Source of the DNA: Clostridiales bacterium UBA4696
GTDB lineage: Bacteria > Bacillota > Clostridia > Oscillospirales > Oscillospiraceae
Assembly: GCA_002404795.1 (NCBI GenBank)
Contig: DHKK01000070.1
Coordinates: 1 to 6,018, forward strand
Length of the DNA stretch: 6,018 nt
Direction of reading: 5' to 3'
A program made the position numbers and the translations under genes. Positions 1 to 4,426 of the stretch are shown piece after piece. Position 1 is the stretch's first letter, and the number at the start of each line of letters is the position of its first letter. The notes under the pieces were generated by a model. The model was given only the letters and a program-made list of their open reading frames with translations, was not told the DNA's origin and searched no databases.

Positions 1-106
1 CGAATTCCCAGCCCTTCACAGACGCTTCGTTGATCGTTTTCTCGACCTCCGCCGCCATTTTCTTTGCCTTCGGCTCGTAGCTGGTTACGATCGTCTTGTA
101 CATCAT
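1..106 (-). CDS. DUF4177-like small protein, partial (5' part)
   Basis: Reading leftward from the ATG at 106-104, the frame is open to the window edge and encodes 35 residues starting MMYKTIVTSYEPK and ending in KGWEF. An AGGAAG ribosome site (115-120, minus strand) lies 8 bases before this ATG; a second ATG follows directly (103-101), so the start could be either, but spacing favours the first. The pattern of a short N-terminal strand (YKTIV), a lysine-rich helix with 'INEAS' and then 'GW.F' resembles DUF4177, a family of small proteins of unknown function common in Firmicutes; this is recognition by pattern only. The rest of the gene lies outside the window. It is divergent from the choice-of-anchor gene, with 337 bp between them. 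Confidence 0.7.
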   Translation of the reverse strand, partial: MMYKTIVTSYEPKAKKMAAEVEKTINEASVKGWEF

Positions 107-443
107 GATACTTACTTCCTTTCGTATTCTGCATTTGTTATGGTTTTCTTTTTTCGAAGATTCGATGCCTGTCCATTGGCGAAACGCCGCATTTCATACA
201 CAGCTGTGCCATGACCGACTTTATTCCGTCTTTTGCTGGATACTCAGTATTAAGATATCATATCCATGTAAAAGCAGCAACCTGTTTTCTATAAAATGAT
301 TGTAAAAAGCGCAATTTTACTGTCATTGCTCAAACACGATTTTTGAAACGTTTTACACAAACCTGGTTTCGGATTTTACACGCCTTCGCTACAATGCAGA
401 CTCAGGAATATCAGATTCCGATTCTGCAACAGGAGGCTTTTCC
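107..443. other. AT-rich divergent intergenic region
   Basis: This 337-bp stretch separates two divergent host genes and must hold promoters for both. The clearest elements are a TACAAT (390-395) upstream of the rightward gene and two copies of TTTTACAC (351-358 and 374-381, 23 bases apart). A 24-codon leftward frame (138-212) is open but has no good ribosome site. I see no RNA gene or terminator here. Confidence 0.6.
390..395 (+). promoter_or_regulatory. candidate -10 box of the choice-of-anchor gene
   Basis: TACAAT matches the sigma-A -10 consensus in 5 of 6 bases and would start transcription near 402, about 40 bases before the ATG at 444. No good -35 lies 16-18 bases upstream (the bases there read around TTTCGG), so the promoter may be activator-dependent or this assignment may be wrong. 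The TTTTACAC copies at 351-358 and 374-381 lie just upstream, where an activator could bind. Confidence 0.35.
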
Positions 444-1550
444 ATGAAACGAATTGTAAGGGGCGTGTGTGGCCTGCTTTCGGCGGTCATGCTGCTTTCG
501 GCAACGGCGATGGCGGCAGCGGTCGAGACAAATGGTACGCGCGTGAAAGGGTTTTACAACAGCGATGATACGTCTTTGCAGATGGAGCTGACCGGTCGGT
601 ACGACTCCGGTGAGATGAGCGAAGACGGCGGCAGTCTGGAGATCGTGCAGTACAACGCCAGAAACGGCTTTGCCTACGCCGTCAGCGGCGTCAAAGGCGT
701 GCTCATTGCCATTGATCTGAACGAAAACATGAGCGGCAGCACGGTTGCCGACCTCAATGCCGCCGGCAAAAAATATGATCTGAAAGATATTGTAAAAGCG
801 GACGGGTTCACCTATGGCGATATGACCTCAGTCGCGGTTTCTCCTGACGGCAAGACGCTGGCCGTGGCCATTCAGGCGGAGGGCTACACGGAGAACGGCG
901 TTGTTGCGATTTTCACCTGTAAAAAAGATGGAACCTTGAAATTAGACGAAACTGTTTCTGTCGGCGTGCAGCCGGATATGGTGACCTTCACCCCGGACGG
1001 CAGCAAAATCCTGACTGCCAACGAGGGCGAGCCAAGAATGGGCTACAGCGCTGACGGAGCGGTTGACCCGGAAGGCTCGGTTTCGATCATTGATGTGAAA
1101 GCCTTTGCAGTTAAAACGGTCGGTTTTGATGCTTTTGACATTGATCGTTACGCACTGGTGAAGGAAGGCATCGTCCTGAAAAAGAGCACCAACCCGTCCG
1201 TCGATCTGGAACCGGAGTACATCGCCTGCACGGACGATACCGCGTATGTCACCTGCCAGGAGGCGAACGCCATCGCGGTGTTGGATTTGAGCAGCGAAAA
1301 ATTCACTGGCATTTACTCCGTGGGCTTTGAGGACTATTCCAAAGTCAAGATTGACATCGACAAAAAAGACGAGAAATACGCGCCGAAGGCCTACGAAAGC
1401 CTGCGCGGCATCCGGATGCCGGATGGCATTTCCCTGTATGAGGCAGGCGGCGAAACCTATCTCATTACCGCCAACGAGGGCGATGCCAGAGAGTGGGGAG
1501 AGAAGCAGGACAAGTACGAAAACGAAAAAAAGGACAAGAAATCTCTGTAA
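444..1550 (+). pseudogene. choice-of-anchor I family secreted protein, truncated by phage insertion
   Basis: The start is fixed by AGGAGG (431-436), 7 bases before the ATG. Residues 1-24 form a Sec signal peptide: MKR, a hydrophobic core, then ATAMA before the likely cleavage site. The mature part has propeller-like repeats with 'SPDGKTLAVA' and 'TPDGSKILTANEGEP' (N193) and the hallmark 'TANEGDAREWG' (N344). These are typical of choice-of-anchor I proteins, which are often annotated as alkaline-phosphatase-like; catalytic activity is not shown here. Family members usually go on well beyond the NEGDARE motif and end in a surface anchor. Here the frame stops at residue 368. Codon 368 and the TAA are completed by TGTAA, the presumed phage end, and no frame downstream continues the protein. 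The exported product, if stable, would lack its C-terminal part. A frameshift in the A7 run (1525-1531) is the alternative, but no homologous frame follows it. Confidence 0.85.
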
Positions 1551-1563
1551 CGTAACACGATCA

Positions 1564-1727
1564 GTGTCAAAAATGACGGAGATCGAGAGACGGGGCGGGA
1601 AAAGGTGGGATAAGGCGAAAAAGGCAGGGAAATCGAAGGATTGCGGGGGCGGCAAGTTCAGAAAACCGCTGAAAAATTGAAGCGACGCCACGACGGCGAC
1701 GCGCACGTTCCGTGTCAATCACGACGG
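1564..1727 (+). repeat. candidate left-end transposase-binding repeats
   Basis: GTGTCAAAAATGACGG (1564-1579) and GTGTCAATCACGACGG (1712-1727) agree in 13 of 16 bases in the same orientation, 148 bases apart, the first 18 bases inside the presumed end. A partial copy, CACGACGGC (1689-1697), repeats the right half of the second (1720-1728). Mu has three MuA sites in its left end (L1, L2, L3) spread over roughly 170 bp, so the arrangement is comparable. Assignment to the transposase is inference; the right-end sites are outside the window. Confidence 0.45.
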
Positions 1728-1733
1728 CCGCGC

Positions 1734-1756
1734 GACACCGATCGGGCGTCTTTTTT
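1734..1756 (+). terminator. possible rightward intrinsic terminator
   Basis: GACACC (1734-1739) can pair with GGCGTC (1745-1750) with one mismatch, and the hairpin is followed at once by T6 (1751-1756). It would stop transcription entering the phage from the interrupted host gene. The stem is short, so it may be weak. Confidence 0.35.
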
Positions 1757-1767
1757 CGTCGCGGGCG

Positions 1768-1838
1768 CGTTTCTAACGCTTCGGGGCGTTCGCGTTTAAC
1801 GCTGGGCGTTCGAGCGTTCGGACGCGCGTTAGAAAACG
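1768..1838. repeat. inverted repeat with dense GCGTT/AACGC motifs
   Basis: CGTTTCTAACGC (1768-1779) is the reverse complement of GCGTTAGAAAACG (1826-1838) apart from one extra base. Between the arms lies a perfect palindrome GCGTT-T-AACGC (1792-1802). GCGTT or AACGC starts at 1775, 1786, 1792, 1798, 1806, 1814 and 1826, with further copies at 1869 and 1926. GCGTTCG occurs at 1786, 1806, 1814 and 1869. Function is not known; a protein-binding array or a folded RNA are both possible. Confidence 0.55.
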
Positions 1839-1932
1839 GCGAAAGCATTGAAAACACGGGGCTTTTCCGCGTTCGCGCCGCCGAGCGGGAGAGCTGCCGG
1901 ACGCCGCCGCGCGCCGCCGCCTCTGAACGCGG

Positions 1933-1962
1933 GATTGGTCCGATTGGTCCGAGGATTGGACC
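1933..1962. repeat. GATTGGTCC tandem repeat with inverted third unit
   Basis: GATTGGTCC occurs twice in tandem (1933-1941, 1942-1950) and is followed by GATTGGACC (1954-1962). The second and third units also form a hairpin: GGTCC (1946-1950), 7-base loop, GGACC (1958-1962). This could be an iteron-like binding site or a small RNA structure. I do not recognise it. Confidence 0.5.
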
Positions 1963-1968
1963 GGACAC

Positions 1969-2008
1969 AAAAAACATCCGAAAACCCGCATGAATACAGG
2001 CTTTTCGG
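1969..2008 (-). terminator. possible leftward intrinsic terminator, distal
   Basis: On the minus strand CCGAAAA (2008-2002) pairs with TTTTCGG (1984-1978) around a 17-base loop, followed after three bases by T6 (1974-1969). The stem is AT-rich, so the call is tentative. It would back up the stronger hairpin at 2026-2069 in ending the repressor transcript. Confidence 0.35.
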
Positions 2009-2025
2009 GCAAATACAGAACAAAC

Positions 2026-2069
2026 AAGGCAGACAGCCTGCACGCGTCACCGCGTCGGCCGTCTGCCTT
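2026..2069 (-). terminator. terminator downstream of the repressor, probably bidirectional
   Basis: AAGGCAGAC (2026-2034) and GTCTGCCTT (2061-2069) are perfect 9-base arms. Inside them GCC/GGC and CGCG/CGCG can extend the stem to a TCAC loop. On the minus strand the stem is followed by a T-rich tail (TTGTTTGTT); on the plus strand it ends in four Ts. It lies 77 bases past the repressor stop codon, fitting the end of that transcript, and would also block host read-through from the left. Confidence 0.7.
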
Positions 2070-2083
2070 TTGCTATGTATAAG

Positions 2084-2109
2084 TATGCAATATATGCAGA
2101 GATTATGCA
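2084..2109. repeat. three TATGCA copies in an AT-rich patch
   Basis: TATGCA occurs at 2084-2089, 2093-2098 and 2104-2109, that is at 9- and 11-base steps, inside a short AT-rich stretch between the terminator and the repressor stop. The near-helical spacing suggests a protein-binding site. No function is recognised. Confidence 0.4.
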
Positions 2110-2145
2110 ATTATCGCCGCGAGCGCGGCCAGGAGACCAGGAACG

Positions 2146-2526
2146 TCACTTTGCCGCGCGCCACGGTTCGCCAGCGAGGGCATCGGAAGCCATCGTCATG
2201 GCTTCCGCACGGCGATATATATCGCCGAGAATGATCGCTTTGCCCGCTTCGTCCAGGCCGTCCCACAGGCAGCCCACTTTGAGGGCGTCGTCGCTGATCC
2301 CGCGGATCGCGTCGGCGTCCTTTTCTGCTGCCTGGCCTTCGCCGGTTAGAATGTATTCCATTGACACGTTGAACAGCTTCGCAACCTTGTATAGCTTGTC
2401 AGCTGATGGTGCTGCCTTATTCCAGTTGCGAATACTGCCCTGCCCGAAGCCGAGTTCCCGCTCTACACTTGCGATAGTATGGCCGTTCTTCTCTGCAAGG
2501 GAACGAACACGTTCAACGATACCCAT
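2146..2526 (-). CDS. XRE-family phage repressor
   Basis: This 126-aa protein starts at MGIVERVRSL. GGAG on the minus strand lies 8 bases before the ATG (2526-2524), and the longer upstream frame runs through the promoter region, so I reject earlier starts. Residues 5-62 are a complete XRE helix-turn-helix domain with 'TIASVERELGFGQGSIRNW' (recognition helix near 28-36) and the usual close 'SADKLYKVAKLFNVSMEYILTGE'. The C-terminal half is short, with no LexA/CI-type peptidase motif, so RecA-driven self-cleavage is unlikely. It is divergent from the early operon and faces the palindrome at 2574-2593, its most likely operator. By position it replaces Mu c, but I see no Mu repressor-type DNA-binding domain. 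Role as lysogeny repressor is inferred from fold and place. Confidence 0.88.
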   Translation of the reverse strand: MGIVERVRSLAEKNGHTIASVERELGFGQGSIRNWNKAAPSADKLYKVAKLFNVSMEYILTGEGQAAEKDADAIRGISDDALKVGCLWDGLDEAGKAIILGDIYRRAEAMTMASDALAGEPWRAAK

Positions 2527-2568
2527 AGAATCCACTCCAATTAAATTGACCAAAATCCATTTTGCATC

Positions 2569-2597
2569 TTGACTAATGGAACATATTCCATTATACT
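2569..2597 (+). promoter_or_regulatory. rightward early promoter
   Basis: TTGACT (2569-2574) and TATACT (2592-2597) are each 5 of 6 to the sigma-A consensus and are separated by exactly 17 bases. Transcription would start near 2604, giving a leader of about 100 bases before the HTH gene at 2704. The operator palindrome fills the spacer, so a bound repressor would exclude RNA polymerase. Confidence 0.8.
2574..2593. promoter_or_regulatory. operator palindrome (8-4-8)
   Basis: TAATGGAA and TTCCATTA are perfect inverted arms around CATA. The site lies between the -35 and -10 of the rightward promoter and overlaps the TATAAT of the leftward one. It is the natural target for the XRE repressor, the first early HTH protein, or both. 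A half-site TCCATT at 2556-2561 lies toward the repressor gene. Confidence 0.75.
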
Positions 2598-2618
2598 GTG
2601 AGCGTGGCAAGCAAACAC
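2590..2618 (-). promoter_or_regulatory. leftward promoter for the repressor
   Basis: On the minus strand TATAAT (2595-2590) is a perfect -10, overlapping the rightward -10 on the other strand. The -35 region (around 2612-2618) reads TGTTTG or GTGTTT and is poor. Start near 2583 would give a leader of about 57 bases before the repressor ATG. Overlap means that polymerase can occupy only one of the two promoters at a time. Confidence 0.5.
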
Positions 2619-2645
2619 GACAGCCACGAACCGCGAAACAGTATA
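2592..2645. repeat. nested inverted repeats in the early leader
   Basis: TATACTGT (2592-2599) recurs as its exact reverse complement ACAGTATA (2638-2645). Between them CGTGGC (2603-2608) and GCCACG (2623-2628) form a second perfect pair. The inner pair lies in the early transcript and could fold as a hairpin; the outer pair places a second -10-like TATACT on the minus strand. These may also be further regulator sites or the transposition enhancer, which in Mu lies in the operator region. Confidence 0.55.
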
Positions 2646-2668
2646 GCAAAACAACGCCATAAAAACAA
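2640..2668 (-). promoter_or_regulatory. possible second leftward promoter
   Basis: On the minus strand TTGTTT (2668-2663) and TATACT (2645-2640) are 17 bases apart. The -10 is good, the -35 matches in only 3 of 6. It would give the repressor a longer leader of about 107 bases that crosses the operator. Confidence 0.35.
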
Positions 2669-2703
2669 GACATTTTTGCACGACACGAAAGGAGAACGAA
2701 AAC

Positions 2704-3333
2704 ATGACACGCACCATCGGCGAAGCCATTGAGGGACGGCTTCACGAAATGAAGATCAAACCGGAGGAACTGGCGACCGTCCTTGACGTGCCGCTTCCCA
2801 CGCTCAGCGGCTGGCTGTGGCTGGAAAACGACATCCCCGCGCAGTACATCTTAAAGATCGCGCACGTCCTGCGCTGCACCCCGACCTATCTGCTGTCGGG
2901 CGGCGAGGAAGACCACGAGCCACTGACCAGAAGCGACGCCATCGAAGACCTGATCCGCGCGACCGTGGCCGAGGTGCTGCGGCAGCAGGAAGCGCAGAAG
3001 CGGCGCGGCGACACCGAGCCACAGGCGCACGTCGCCGCGCACATCGAACGGCAGCGCGAGCAGCTGGAGCAGATCAGAGCGGAGCAGGCCGCCGAGCACG
3101 ATGACCCGATCCGCGCGATGTTCCGCCGCATGGGCGCGGAGCTGCTGGGCGACAGTGCAGAGCCGGACACGATCTTTCGAGAGGAAGACGCCGAGCGTAT
3201 GTCCCGGTCGATGCTGGCGCTTCTGTTCGCCGAGGATGCTGCAATCATGTCTAATCGGAAAACTGGACGCCTTGCATTTCCGCCAGGAACGCGAGAACGG
3301 TTTGTCGAGCGACACAGGCAGAAATCGCTGTGA
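2704..3333 (+). CDS. early HTH/coiled-coil regulator, first gene of the early operon
   Basis: AAAGGAG (2688-2694) lies 9 bases before the ATG. The 209-aa protein has an N-terminal helix-turn-helix of XRE type (residues about 5-66: 'KPEELATVLDVPLPTLSGWL', closing with 'LRCTPTYLLSGGE'). A charged, Glu/Gln/Arg-rich helical stretch follows (about 78-130), likely a coiled coil for dimerisation, then a C-terminal part beginning 'DDPIRAMFRRMGAELLGD'. Its place directly after the rightward promoter is that of Cro or Mu Ner, so it may repress the leftward promoter; at 209 aa it is far longer than those. The last 27 residues or so (from 183) are encoded opposite the 3' end of a leftward gene, and they look unlike the rest (basic, no clear fold). 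The tail may be a by-product of the convergent overlap. Confidence 0.85.
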   Translation: MTRTIGEAIEGRLHEMKIKPEELATVLDVPLPTLSGWLWLENDIPAQYILKIAHVLRCTPTYLLSGGEEDHEPLTRSDAIEDLIRATVAEVLRQQEAQKRRGDTEPQAHVAAHIERQREQLEQIRAEQAAEHDDPIRAMFRRMGAELLGDSAEPDTIFREEDAERMSRSMLALLFAEDAAIMSNRKTGRLAFPPGTRERFVERHRQKSL

Positions 3334-3466
3334 CAGCATCGCGCTGTTCCGGCGTGAGCGCCTGCGCGGACGGGATTCTGTTGATCAGATTCTCCATGAA
3401 ACGAGAGTCCCGAAGCATCTGACGGTCTACGCGGTTAGCGAGTTCGCAAAAATCATTGAATTCCAT
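3251..3466 (-). CDS. small leftward protein inside the early operon, unknown function
   Basis: This frame encodes 71 aa from MEFNDFCELANRV to GVQFSD. The start at 3466 follows AGGGGGTGA (3479-3471) with good spacing; an earlier in-frame ATG would pass through the promoter. The protein is predicted mostly helical and soluble, with 'LTPEQRDAVTAISACVARQTVLAFLAEMQG' in its C-terminal half. I do not recognise the family. It overlaps the 3' end of the rightward HTH gene by 83 bases, tail to tail, and is the only gene on this strand within the early operon. It has its own strong promoter (3486-3514), so it could be made in the lysogen. I see no terminator behind it. Confidence 0.7.
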   Translation of the reverse strand: MEFNDFCELANRVDRQMLRDSRFMENLINRIPSAQALTPEQRDAVTAISACVARQTVLAFLAEMQGVQFSD

Positions 3467-3474
3467 GAGATCAC

Positions 3475-3485
3475 CCCCTATGGGG
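3475..3485 (-). promoter_or_regulatory. palindrome touching the leftward ribosome site
   Basis: CCCC-TAT-GGGG (3475-3485). On the minus strand the second arm supplies most of the ribosome site of the 71-aa gene. With transcription starting near 3479 the first arm would be mostly absent from the short mRNA, but present in any longer leftward transcript, where it could hide the ribosome site. Confidence 0.4.
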
Positions 3486-3514
3486 ATTGTAACACAAACA
3501 GGACAAGGAGGCAA
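3486..3514 (-). promoter_or_regulatory. strong leftward promoter within the early operon
   Basis: On the minus strand TTGCCT (3514-3509) and TACAAT (3491-3486) are 17 bases apart, 4 of 6 and 5 of 6 to consensus, with TG one base before the -10 (extended -10). Start near 3479 leaves about 13 bases to the ATG at 3466. The -35 overlaps the AAGGAGG ribosome site (3505-3511) of the rightward gene at 3519, so the two strands share these bases. Confidence 0.65.
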
Positions 3515-3518
3515 GGGC

Positions 3519-3716
3519 ATGAGACGGATCAAGACCTACAAGAAGTGGAGCATCTGGCGGCTGACGGCGGCGGAGGCCATCGACGTGGGCGGGCGCTTCG
3601 CGGCGTTTCTGCCGGAGACGGACCCAGGCGCGATGGACGAGCCGGAGTGGGCGGCGGACAGCGTGCAGGAGCTGATCGACTTCATCGACGACTACTACGC
3701 AGCCTATGACGCATGA
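3519..3716 (+). CDS. small acidic early phage protein, unknown function
   Basis: AAGGAGG (3505-3511) lies 7 bases before the ATG at 3519, which decides the start over an earlier in-frame ATG at 3456. The 65-aa product begins basic (MRRIKTYKKWSIWRLTAAEA) and ends acidic (ADSVQELIDFIDDYYAAYDA), with a likely C-terminal helix. No domain is recognised. Its stop overlaps the next start as ATGA, so the two are probably translationally coupled. Confidence 0.75.
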   Translation: MRRIKTYKKWSIWRLTAAEAIDVGGRFAAFLPETDPGAMDEPEWAADSVQELIDFIDDYYAAYDA

Positions 3717-3916
3717 ACGCGGACGGATGGTACAGGCCCGAGGGCTACGGCGGCTGCCGGAACTGTATGTTCCGCGGCGAGGGGCTGCCGATGTGCCGGA
3801 GGGCCGCAGAGGCGAAGGCCAGCATCCCGGTCTGCCCGTTCTGGCAGAGGCGGGAGCAGGAGAAAGGAGACGAAGATGGTAAACCGCAGGAAGGTATTTG
3901 TGCAGCAGTTCTCTGA
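3713..3916 (+). CDS. small cysteine-motif protein, probable zinc binder
   Basis: The ATG overlaps the preceding stop (ATGA), and there is no strong ribosome site, so expression likely depends on coupling. The 67-aa product has C15-x2-C18-x9-C28-x12-C41 within 'GGCRNCMFRGEGLPMC...PVCPFW', spacing that suits one zinc site or a small cluster. The tail after residue 46 is low in structure and overlaps the next gene by 41 bases in another frame. The family is not recognised. Small Cys4 proteins are common in phage early operons; a DNA- or protein-binding role is only a guess. Confidence 0.7.
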   Translation: MNADGWYRPEGYGGCRNCMFRGEGLPMCRRAAEAKASIPVCPFWQRREQEKGDEDGKPQEGICAAVL

Positions 3917-4082
3917 TCTGCTTCGCAGCGGACGGCGCACGGGCGTCGAGCGGCTGGAGCTGTCGGACAACGGCAATCTGGTGACGATCTGCTTCGAGGG
4001 CGGCGGCCGCCGCGAGGTCAACGTAGAAGGCGACAGCGAGGCGGCGCTGATCCTGGACGTGATCCGCCGCGTGCTGTACTAA
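3876..4082 (+). CDS. small early phage protein, unknown function
   Basis: AAAGGAG (3863-3869) lies 6 bases before the ATG, inside the end of the previous gene. The 68-aa product has a basic helical start (MVNRRKVFVQQFSDLLRSGRR), a likely beta-hairpin ('RLELSDNGNLVTICFEGGGRREVNV') and a final helix ('EAALILDVIRRVLY'). It could be a compact alpha-beta fold. I do not recognise it. The strong ribosome site and the 41-base overlap fit a tightly packed operon. Confidence 0.78.
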   Translation: MVNRRKVFVQQFSDLLRSGRRTGVERLELSDNGNLVTICFEGGGRREVNVEGDSEAALILDVIRRVLY

Positions 4083-4138
4083 GCCCACGCAGGGCAAGGC
4101 CCAGTCCCGTGAAAGCCGGGATCGCCCCTTCGGGGGCG
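4083..4138 (+). other. three back-to-back GC-rich hairpins
   Basis: In the 89-base gap after the previous stop there are GGGC-AAG-GCCC (4092-4102), TCCCG-7-CGGGA (4105-4121) and CGCCCC-TTCG-GGGGCG (4123-4138). The last has a UUCG tetraloop closed by C-G, the most stable known type. GCCC at 4083-4086 can pair with the same GGGC (4092-4095) instead, giving two exclusive folds. No T run follows, so it is not an ordinary terminator. The set ends 18 bases before the ribosome site of the next gene. Confidence 0.65.
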
Positions 4139-4171
4139 CGGCGCTCATGCCTGCTGAAAGGAGGACACATT

Positions 4172-4426
4172 ATGGAGAAGTACAAACCGGAGCCGGGCTA
4201 CCGCGAGCCGTACACCGAATACGGCATGGAGATCGTCATGTTCTGCGCGAAGCACTGCCTGACCAAGAAGGCGCTGGCCGCAGAGGCGGGCATCCCCTAC
4301 GACAGTTTGCTTGCAACGATCAAGGGCCGCCGCAGCGGCCACAACGTCAAGGCCGCCGTGGCCCCCGTCATGGCGCGCTATGAAGCGGCTGCGAAGAAGC
4401 AGCGGAGGAAAGGCAGGGGTGCGTAA
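4172..4426 (+). CDS. small helix-turn-helix protein upstream of the transposase
   Basis: AAAGGAGG (4157-4164) lies 7 bases before the ATG at 4172. A longer in-frame start at 4109 would have to read through the hairpins and lacks a ribosome site. The 84-aa product carries a helix-turn-helix at about residues 28-54 ('CLTKKALAAEAGIPYDSLLATIKGRR') and a basic C-terminal end (KKQRRKGRGA), so it probably binds DNA. In Mu the small regulator Ner lies directly before A, and this protein has that place and size. Sequence similarity to Ner is not evident, so no symbol is given. It ends one base pair before the transposase ATG (TAA-ATG). Confidence 0.82.
   Translation: MEKYKPEPGYREPYTEYGMEIVMFCAKHCLTKKALAAEAGIPYDSLLATIKGRRSGHNVKAAVAPVMARYEAAAKKQRRKGRGA

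Larger units (their letters stand above)
1551..2145. other. non-coding phage left-end region
   Basis: Several frames are open here on both strands, but all are arginine-, alanine- and proline-rich, lack good ribosome sites and overlap one another, as expected from chance in GC-rich DNA. I call no gene. The region holds repeats and hairpins listed separately: a 16-bp direct repeat, a GCGTT/AACGC motif cluster, a GATTGGTCC repeat, terminator-like hairpins and an AT-rich patch with three TATGCA copies. In Mu the corresponding region carries the transposase binding sites of the left end. Confidence 0.6.

Noticed and set aside
138..212. Leftward 24-codon frame starting MAQLCMKCG
   Set aside because: The CxxC is suggestive, but there is no good ribosome site and the frame is too short to support without homologues.
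1525..1531. A7 run near the end of the choice-of-anchor gene as a frameshift or sequencing error causing the early stop
   Set aside because: No frame downstream resembles the family, so a shift would not restore the protein; insertion at 1546 explains the break better.
942..1718. Leftward open frame of 258 codons opposite the choice-of-anchor gene
   Set aside because: Antisense to a recognisable secreted protein gene, crosses the presumed phage-host junction and has no domain of its own.
1567..2043. Leftward open frame of 158 codons, and other overlapping frames, in the phage left-end region
   Set aside because: Compositionally biased products, no fitting ribosome site, and they run through terminator-like hairpins and repeats.
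2527..2745. Longer N-terminal extension of the repressor frame
   Set aside because: It would read through both promoters and the operator; the ATG at 2526 has a proper ribosome site and begins a complete XRE domain.
4123..4138. UUCG hairpin as an intrinsic terminator
   Set aside because: No T run follows the stem; the next bases are GC-rich and lead to a ribosome site.
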